Below, piece by piece: positions 58,285 to 64,000 of a stretch of DNA of 64,000 bases. The DNA is from Azonexaceae bacterium. Its GTDB lineage: Bacteria; Pseudomonadota; Gammaproteobacteria; Burkholderiales; Rhodocyclaceae. The notes under the pieces are model-generated. The model was given only the letters and a program-made list of their open reading frames with translations. It searched no databases and had not been told where the DNA came from. A program made the position numbers and the translations under genes. The stretch covers positions 1-64,000 of the forward strand of contig JAAXVL010000002.1 of NCBI GenBank assembly GCA_013335535.1, given 5' to 3'. Every line of letters begins with the position of its first letter. Positions within the stretch are counted from its first letter, which is position 1.

Positions 58285-61005
58285 CTAGTGCGCCGCCTCC
58301 CAGTTCGGCCCGACGCCCACTTCGACGACCAGCGGCACCTTGAGTTCGGCGACCTGGCTCATCAAACGGGGCAGGTGGGTGCGGATTTCCATCAACTCGT
58401 CGTCCGGCACTTCGAGCAGCAGTTCGTCGTGCACCTGCAGGACGAGCTTTGATTTCATTCGCGATTTTTCCAGCCAGTCCTGCACGGCGATCATCGCCAG
58501 CTTGATCAGGTCGGCGGCCGTGCCCTGCATCGGCGCGTTGATCGCGGCACGTTCGGCGCCCTGGCGGCGGTTGCCGTTGCTTGAGCGAATTTCCGGGAAC
58601 CACAGACGGCGGCCGAAGGCGGTTTCGACGAAGCCTTTTTGGCGCGCCATTTCGCGGGCCTCTTCCATGTAGTGGGCGACGCCGGGGTAGCGGGCGAAAT
58701 AGCGGTCGATGTAGGTCTGCGCCGCGCTGCGCTCCAGCCCGAGCTGGCGGGCCAGGCCGAAGGCGCTCATGCCGTAGATCAGGCCGAAGTTGATGCTCTT
58801 GGCGACGCGGCGCTGGTCGGGGCCGACTTCGAGCGGAGTGACGCCGAAGATTTCACCGGCCGTCGCGCGGTGCACGTCCTCGCCGTGGGAGAAAGCGTGG
58901 AGCAAGCCCTCATCGCCCGAGAGGTGGGCCATGATGCGCAGCTCGATCTGCGAGTAGTCGGCCGAAACGATGCTGGAACCTTCGGGTGCGATGAAGGCGG
59001 TGCGGATTTTCCGGCCTTCCTCGCTGCGCACCGGGATGTTCTGCAGGTTGGGATCAGTCGAGGCCAGGCGCCCGGTAACAACGGATGCCTGCGAGAAGTG
59101 AGTATGCACTCTCCTGGTCTGACCATTGACCATGCGCGGCAGTTTGTCGGTGTAGGTGCCCTTGAGCTTGGACAGGCTGCGGTGTTCGAGCAGCAGCTTG
59201 GGTAGCGGGTAATCGAGGGCCAGTTCGGAGAGCACTTCCTCGTCGGTGGACGGGCCGCCGGATGGCGTTTTCTTCTTGACCGGCAGGCCGAGCTTTTCGA
59301 ACAGGATGTCGGCCAGTTGCTTGGGCGAGGCGAGGTTGAAGGGCTGGCCGGCCAGTTCGTAGGCTTGCGCTTCGAGGGCCATGATTTTCTGGCCCATCTC
59401 GTGGCTCTGACGGGACAGCACGTCGGCGTCGATCAGGATGCCGTTGCGCTCGATCTGCCAGATCACCTGGCGGGCCGGCATTTCGATCTCGTGGTAGATG
59501 CGGCTCAAACCGGGTTCGTCGGCGAATTGCGGGTGCAGCACGTTGTGCACGCGCAGGGTGACGTCGGAATCTTCGGCGGCGTAGGTCGCGGCGCGTTCGA
59601 TGTCGACCTGGTCGAAGGTAATCTGCTTGGCGCCCTTGCCGCACAGGTCTTCGTAGGCGATGGTGGCGAGGCCGAGGTGGCGGGTGCAGAGCTGGCCGAG
59701 GTCGTGGCCCTTGTCGGACTCGATGACGTAGCTTTGCAGCATGGTGTCGTGTTCAATGCCGGCCAGCGTGATGCCGTGGTTGGCAAAAACGTGCTGGTCG
59801 TATTTTGCGTTTTGCAGCACTTTTTTCCGGTTGACCGTGGAAAGCCAGGGTTTGAGCTTTTCCAGCACTTCATCGCGCGGCAACTGGTCGGCGACGCCGG
59901 GGGCGGTGTGGGCGAGGGGAATGTAGCAGGCTTCGCCGGGCGTGACCGAGAGCGAAATGCCGACAATGCGCGCTTCAAAGGAGTCGAGGCTGGTCGTCTC
60001 GGTGTCGAGCGCGGTCAGTTCTGCCGCCTCGATTTTGGCCAGCCAGGCATCGAATTGCGGCCAACTCAGGACGGTTTCATATTTGACCTCGATCGGTGCG
60101 CTTGGAGCAACGAGCGTTGCCACCAAGCCCTCGCGGGCCGGAACGGCCGCCGCCGCTTCCGGGCCGTCGATTTCACCCAGCCAGGTGCGGAACTGGTAGC
60201 GGGTATAGAGCTCGCGCAGCGTCGCGACATCGGGCGCTGTTGCCTTCAGGGTGGCAGGTGCCGGCAGGTTGGAAAGATCGCAGGCGACAGTGACCAGCTT
60301 TTTGCCGAGTGGCAGGAAACCGAGATGGTCGCGCAGATTCTGGCCGACCACGCCGCCGATTTCGTCGGCATGGGCGACGATTTCATCGAGCGAACCATAT
60401 TGCGCCAGCCATTTGAGCGCCGTCTTCGGGCCGCATTTGGCGACGCCCGGGACACCATCGACGGTATCGCCGACCAGCGCCAGATAATCGACGATCTTTC
60501 CTGGTGGCACACCGAACTTGGCTTCGACACCGGCTTCGTCGAGCAGCTCGTTGCTCATCGTGTTGTACCAGCGGACGAGTGGATTGACCAGTTGAGTCAG
60601 GTCCTTGTCGCCGGTCGAAATCAGCGTATTTATCCCGTCGACCGTGGCGTTCGTCGCCAGCGTGCCGATCACGTCGTCCGCCTCGACACCGTCAACCATG
60701 AGCAGCGGCCAGCCGGCCGCCTTGATCGCGGCGTGCAGCGGTTCGATCTGCTGGACCAGATCGTCCGGCATCGGCGGCCGGTGCGCCTTGTATTCCGGAT
60801 ACCAGTCGTCGCGGAAGGTCTTGCCCTTGGCATCGAAGACGACAGCCTTGTACTCTGCCTTGTAGTCGCTATCGAGACGACGTAGCATGTTCAGAACGCC
60901 GTAGATGGCGCCTGTCGGCTCGCCGGCCTTGTTGCGCAGGTCGGGCAAGGCGTGGAACGCGCGGTAGAGATAGGACGAACCGTCCACCAACAATAAGAGA
61001 GGCAT
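58285..61005 (-). CDS. polA: DNA polymerase I
   Basis: A 906-residue polymerase: 5'-3' exonuclease about 1-290 (LLVDGSSYLYRAFHAL), 3'-5' exonuclease about 310-490 with acidic residues in LTALDTETTSLD and AAEDSDVTL, so proofreading is likely active, and the family A polymerase domain with SADYSQIELRIMAHLSGDEG, FGLIYGMSAFG and LQVHDELLLEVP. A dispersed-element copy encodes STVNRKKVLQNAKY inside the exonuclease domain, where the sequence still fits the family. Confidence 0.98.
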   Translation of the reverse strand: MPLLLLVDGSSYLYRAFHALPDLRNKAGEPTGAIYGVLNMLRRLDSDYKAEYKAVVFDAKGKTFRDDWYPEYKAHRPPMPDDLVQQIEPLHAAIKAAGWPLLMVDGVEADDVIGTLATNATVDGINTLISTGDKDLTQLVNPLVRWYNTMSNELLDEAGVEAKFGVPPGKIVDYLALVGDTVDGVPGVAKCGPKTALKWLAQYGSLDEIVAHADEIGGVVGQNLRDHLGFLPLGKKLVTVACDLSNLPAPATLKATAPDVATLRELYTRYQFRTWLGEIDGPEAAAAVPAREGLVATLVAPSAPIEVKYETVLSWPQFDAWLAKIEAAELTALDTETTSLDSFEARIVGISLSVTPGEACYIPLAHTAPGVADQLPRDEVLEKLKPWLSTVNRKKVLQNAKYDQHVFANHGITLAGIEHDTMLQSYVIESDKGHDLGQLCTRHLGLATIAYEDLCGKGAKQITFDQVDIERAATYAAEDSDVTLRVHNVLHPQFADEPGLSRIYHEIEMPARQVIWQIERNGILIDADVLSRQSHEMGQKIMALEAQAYELAGQPFNLASPKQLADILFEKLGLPVKKKTPSGGPSTDEEVLSELALDYPLPKLLLEHRSLSKLKGTYTDKLPRMVNGQTRRVHTHFSQASVVTGRLASTDPNLQNIPVRSEEGRKIRTAFIAPEGSSIVSADYSQIELRIMAHLSGDEGLLHAFSHGEDVHRATAGEIFGVTPLEVGPDQRRVAKSINFGLIYGMSAFGLARQLGLERSAAQTYIDRYFARYPGVAHYMEEAREMARQKGFVETAFGRRLWFPEIRSSNGNRRQGAERAAINAPMQGTAADLIKLAMIAVQDWLEKSRMKSKLVLQVHDELLLEVPDDELMEIRTHLPRLMSQVAELKVPLVVEVGVGPNWEAAH
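59804..59842 (-). repeat. dispersed 38-bp element, copy J (inside polA)
   Basis: Minus strand TTCCACGGTCAACCGGAAAA followed by AAGTGCTGCAAAACGCAAA. The first 22 bases are perfect consensus and the rest is degenerate. Confidence 0.75.
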
Positions 61006-61008
61006 AGA

Positions 61009-61737
61009 GTGACCGAGAGCGATAAGCTGGTGATGGGCGTCGAGACCGAGGCCATGTTGAAAAGTACGACGGCCCGCGAGTCCTGGCGGATTTTTGGCAT
61101 TATGTCAGAGTTCGTCGAGGCGACTGAGCGTCTGGCCGCCATCAAGCCGGCCGTGACCATGTTCGGCAGCGCCCGCGTCCGTCCTGACTCTCCGTACTAC
61201 ATGCTGACCGAGCAGACCGCCCGCCTGCTCTCCGATTCCGGCTTTTCGGTCATCTCCGGTGGCGGGCCCGGCATCATGGAGGCAGCCAACAAGGGCGCTT
61301 TCTTCGGCAAATCCCCATCCGTCGGCCTCAACATCCAGTTGCCGCACGAACAGCAGAACAATCCCTACCAGGACATTTCGCAGACCTTTCGCCACTTCTT
61401 CGCCCGCAAGTACATGTTCGTCCGCTTCGCCAGCGCTTACGTCGTGATGCCGGGCGGTTTCGGCACGCTCGATGAGCTCATGGAAGCCCTGACCCTGATC
61501 CAGACCGGCAAGGCACGCAAGATTCCGCTTATTCTCGTCTGCTCCGATTTCTGGGGCGGCATGATCGACTGGTTCAAGAACCGGCTGGTGGCAGAAGGCA
61601 TGGTCGATGCCGAAGACATGAACCTGATCCAGCTCATCGATGAGCCGGAGCAAGTCGTCGAAGCCATCTTCAAGCATTACGAAGCTCGTCCCTTCGGTCC
61701 CCTGCCGAACGAACACGAGATGCTGCTCAACCTGTAA
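61009..61737 (+). CDS. LOG-family protein (TIGR00730-type)
   Basis: A 242-residue Rossmann protein with SGGGPGIMEAANKGA and MPGGFGTLDELMEALT, the LOG/lysine-decarboxylase-like signature; relatives are cytokinin-activating phosphoribohydrolases or nucleotide 5'-monophosphate nucleosidases. GTG 61009 with an AGAGAGG site upstream is preferred; ATG 61033 is an alternative. Divergent from polA with 3 bp between starts. Confidence 0.88.
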   Translation: MTESDKLVMGVETEAMLKSTTARESWRIFGIMSEFVEATERLAAIKPAVTMFGSARVRPDSPYYMLTEQTARLLSDSGFSVISGGGPGIMEAANKGAFFGKSPSVGLNIQLPHEQQNNPYQDISQTFRHFFARKYMFVRFASAYVVMPGGFGTLDELMEALTLIQTGKARKIPLILVCSDFWGGMIDWFKNRLVAEGMVDAEDMNLIQLIDEPEQVVEAIFKHYEARPFGPLPNEHEMLLNL

Positions 61738-61767
61738 AATCAAAGCATCGTTATCGAGGAATTCAAC

Positions 61768-62097
61768 ATGCGCCGCCTTCTTCCCCTCCTGCTGCTAGCC
61801 GCCTTGCCTGCCTGGGCGCAGAAAGGCGATCTCCAGCCCTTGCCGGCCGTGCCGCCACCGCCCCCTGGCATGGAAGCCTTCGACGAGGCACTCGAGCCGC
61901 AGGTCACCATCGTCAAGCGCGAGACCGAAACCCGCGAGGAATACCGCATGAAGGGCAAGCTCTACATGGTCAAGGTCACGCCAGCGGTCGGCCCCTCTTA
62001 CTACCTGGTCGATAACCAGGGCGATGGTCAGTTCGTTCAGGCAGACATTACCCATCCGGTGACCAAGCCGCCGATGTGGATCATTCATAGCTGGTAA
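61768..62097 (+). CDS. DUF2782 exported protein
   Basis: A 109-residue protein with a signal peptide (ending PAWAQ), a proline-rich linker and a small beta domain (VTIVKRETETREEYRMKG, YYLVDNQGDGQFV) of the DUF2782 family, commonly encoded near polA and thrB in betaproteobacteria. Function unknown. Ends 3 bp before thrB. Confidence 0.85.
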   Translation: MRRLLPLLLLAALPAWAQKGDLQPLPAVPPPPPGMEAFDEALEPQVTIVKRETETREEYRMKGKLYMVKVTPAVGPSYYLVDNQGDGQFVQADITHPVTKPPMWIIHSW

Positions 62098-62100
62098 ATC

Positions 62101-63027
62101 TTGTCCGTCTATACCAAGGTCGGGCGGGAAGAACTCATCGCCTGGCTGGAGCCACTCGGGCTGGGTGAGCTGGTCGACTACGCCGGTATCGCCGCCGGCA
62201 TGCAGAACTCCAACTATTTCGTGGCAACGGCCAGCGGCCGCTTCGTGCTGACGCTGTTCGAGCGCATCGCTACTCCGGCCCTCGATTTTTATCTCGCCCT
62301 GCAGGATAGGCTGGCGCAAAGCGGGATTCCCAGCCCCCGACCTCTGGCTGACGGCCAGGGCGCCTATTGGCGCTGGCTGGCCGGCAAACCGGCTGCATTG
62401 CTGACCTGTTTGCCGGGAGCGGCGCTGGAGTTGCCGGGTGTCGAGCAGTGTCGTGCCGTCGGCGCCATGCTGGCCCGCCTGCACCTCGCTGCGGCCGATC
62501 TGCCGAACCCTTTGCCCAACCCCTGCGGTGCCGCCTGGCGGCAGGCGGTCGGTGAAACCTTGCTGCCTTTGGTTGCTCCCGACGAGCGCGATCTGCTGGC
62601 CGATGAACTGCTGTTTCAGGCGGCCCAGGATTATTCGGCCCTGCCGCGCGGAATCATCCATGCCGATCTCTTTCGCGACAACGTGTTGTGGGACGCCGAC
62701 GGCGGTCTCTCGGGCGTGCTCGATTTCTATTTTGCCGGCGAAGACGCTTTGCTCTTCGATCTGGCCGTCGTCGCCAACGACTGGTGTGGCAGCGACAACG
62801 CGCTGGCCGCCCTGATCTCCGGCTATGCGGCCCAGCGGCCGCTCACGGAGGCGGAACGAGCTGCCTGGCCTGCCATGCGGCGGGCCGCTGCGCTGCGCTT
62901 CTGGTTGCTCCGGCTCGAGGTTCGCCACCGGCCCCGCCAAGGTGAAGTGGTAACGATCAAGAATCCCGATGACTTTCGGCGCCTGCTGGCACGTTTTCGT
63001 CTTGCCCCGGAAGCGCTCCCCCGTTAG
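62101..63027 (+). CDS. thrB: homoserine kinase (ThrB2, APH-fold type)
   Basis: A 308-residue aminoglycoside-phosphotransferase-fold homoserine kinase for threonine synthesis. MQNSNYFVATASGRFVLTLFE, GIIHADLFRDNVLWD (catalytic loop) and GVLDFYFAGEDALLFDLAV (metal site) identify it. TTG 62101 is the start that matches the family N-terminus SVYTKVGREELIAWL. Confidence 0.93.
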   Translation: MSVYTKVGREELIAWLEPLGLGELVDYAGIAAGMQNSNYFVATASGRFVLTLFERIATPALDFYLALQDRLAQSGIPSPRPLADGQGAYWRWLAGKPAALLTCLPGAALELPGVEQCRAVGAMLARLHLAAADLPNPLPNPCGAAWRQAVGETLLPLVAPDERDLLADELLFQAAQDYSALPRGIIHADLFRDNVLWDADGGLSGVLDFYFAGEDALLFDLAVVANDWCGSDNALAALISGYAAQRPLTEAERAAWPAMRRAAALRFWLLRLEVRHRPRQGEVVTIKNPDDFRRLLARFRLAPEALPR

Positions 63028-63036
63028 CATCCGCGC

Positions 63037-63783
63037 ATGAGTGAAACTCCTGTTTTTCCGATGGCGCCGACCCGGTTTACCGGCGCGAGCCGCGAAGTCG
63101 ATCCCGGCTCCTGCTTTGACTGGCTACGCCAGGGCTGGGCCATGTTTCTGGTCAATCCCGGCGTGTGGATTGGCAGCACCGTCCTGCTGCTCGTCATGCT
63201 CATGGCCATTTCCATCGTGCCGCTCTTCGGGCAGATCGCTGCGCACTTGCTGGTACCGCTCTTCGGTGCCGGCATGATCAAGCTCTGCAAGCGTCTGAAC
63301 GATGGCGAAGAGCCCGAAATTGCCGATCTTTTCGCCGGTTTCCGCCACAACGCAGGCCAACTGGTCATGATTGGCGTGTTTTTCGCCATGGGCATTTTCG
63401 GCATTGCTTTCCTTGCCTTCATGCTGGTCAGCGGCGGCATTCTGGGTGGAGGTGTGACCGGCAAGGTCGCCGGCTTCGGCATTGCCCTCGGCGGTGTCAT
63501 GCTCGCCGGCCTGCTCGTCATGGTGCTCTCGGTGCCGATCATCATGGCTACCTGGTTCGCGCCGGCGCTGGTTTTCTTCCACGACATGCAGCCGCTCGAT
63601 GCGATGAAGGCCAGCTTTGCAGCAGGCGCCAAGAACTTTCTGCCGATGGCGATCTTCGGCATTTTCCTCGTCGTCGCCCTGTTCTTCGCCATGCTGCCTG
63701 TCGGCATGGGCCTGCTCCTGCTTTTGCCGGTCGTTTCGGGCGCGGTGTTCGCCTCCTACCGCGATATTTTTGTGGGAAGCTGA
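63037..63783 (+). CDS. BPSS1780-family membrane protein
   Basis: A 248-residue protein with about six helices. It begins with a polar segment (REVDPGSCFDWLRQGWAMFL) and shows LFGAGMIKLCKRLNDGEEPEIADLFAGF, as in the BPSS1780 family of betaproteobacterial membrane proteins of unknown role. It is followed 2 bp later by a paralogue. Confidence 0.8.
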   Translation: MSETPVFPMAPTRFTGASREVDPGSCFDWLRQGWAMFLVNPGVWIGSTVLLLVMLMAISIVPLFGQIAAHLLVPLFGAGMIKLCKRLNDGEEPEIADLFAGFRHNAGQLVMIGVFFAMGIFGIAFLAFMLVSGGILGGGVTGKVAGFGIALGGVMLAGLLVMVLSVPIIMATWFAPALVFFHDMQPLDAMKASFAAGAKNFLPMAIFGIFLVVALFFAMLPVGMGLLLLLPVVSGAVFASYRDIFVGS

Positions 63784-63785
63784 AG

Positions 63786-64000
63786 ATGCGCGCCCAGACA
63801 CTACCGCCCGCGGCCGGCTGGGGCTGGATTCTGACCGGTTTCGCCATTTTTCGGCGCAGCCCGGTCGTTCTCGGCATGCTGGTTCTCACTTACTGGTTCA
63901 CGGTAATTTTTCTCAATGTGCTGCCATTCATTGGCGCGCTGGCCGCCTCGCTGGTCATCCCTGGCCTCTCGGTCGGTCTCATGCAGGCAGCGCGTCAGGT
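63786..64000 (+). CDS. BPSS1780-family membrane protein, partial (3' end outside window)
   Basis: From ATG 63786 the frame is open to the window end (71 full codons). The start PPAAGWGWILTGFAIFRRSP and the two hydrophobic segments that follow mirror the preceding gene, so the two look like tandem paralogues. The C-terminal part cannot be judged. Confidence 0.7.
   Translation, partial: MRAQTLPPAAGWGWILTGFAIFRRSPVVLGMLVLTYWFTVIFLNVLPFIGALAASLVIPGLSVGLMQAARQ

Overview
This window looks like a chromosomal segment from a Rhodocyclales-type betaproteobacterium (Dechloromonas/Azonexus-like; that placement is inference from gene content and order, not from a search). Supporting signs are high GC, a class I PHA synthase, the oxygen-independent ubiquinone genes ubiT-ubiV-ubiU, a mreBCD-mrdA-rodA-rlpA shape operon, gatCAB, metX-metW, and a polA-LOG-DUF2782-thrB block. 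I see no rRNA, tRNA, CRISPR array, IS element or prophage.

Layout. 1-5140: acyl-CoA/branched-chain degradation genes (thiolase, isovaleryl-CoA dehydrogenase, PaaI thioesterase, LiuR-like MerR regulator with a perfect 18-bp palindromic operator), plus a GNAT-carbonic anhydrase fusion and a DMT permease. 5241-8529: metallo-hydrolase, PHA synthase, terminator, MoaD/ThiS-like protein. 8596-11046: ubiUVT behind an FNR-type promoter. 11177-18648: REC-HATPase regulator, then the cell-shape operon. 18750-26008: gatCAB with an interposed lipoprotein, pyrE, xth, and an envelope operon of YqjD/YqjE/YqjK-like proteins plus a LETM1-like protein. 25992-28980: AmpG-like permease, metW, metX, preceded by a sigma70 promoter, a SAM-II riboswitch and a terminator. 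29242-35890: PilZ-STAS protein, TonB receptor, GGDEF-EAL protein, periplasmic binding protein, SCO1 protein. 35948-51492: cobalamin salvage and lower-ligand assembly (two BtuF-like proteins, cobD, cbiB, bluB, cobQ, cobU, cobT, cobS, cobC) with two cobalamin riboswitches, interrupted by a GMC-oxidoreductase module and by a two-component operon. 51546-58263: lipid A/LPS export and core assembly (msbA, GT25, waaL, GT9, two GT2). 58285-64000: polA, LOG protein, DUF2782, thrB, two BPSS1780-type membrane proteins.

The strongest unexplained signal is a dispersed element of about 38 bp. Its oriented consensus starts CCACGGTCAACCGG and continues into AATTTTGGCCAAAATT followed by GAAAT. At least ten good copies and three weaker ones lie between 8.5 and 59.9 kb, in both orientations, between genes and inside unrelated genes (rlpA, gatA, bluB, cobQ, cobT, cobC, polA and others). 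Because they are read in several frames, this is a DNA-level element, not a shared protein motif. It carries two dyads: CGGT-CA-ACCG and the palindrome AATTTTGGCCAAAATT.

The second candidate system is the cluster at 29.2-34.9 kb, where an outer-membrane receptor and a periplasmic binding protein sit with a membrane GGDEF-EAL protein and a PilZ-STAS protein. This could be a ligand-sensing cyclic-di-GMP pathway; the link is inference from gene order.
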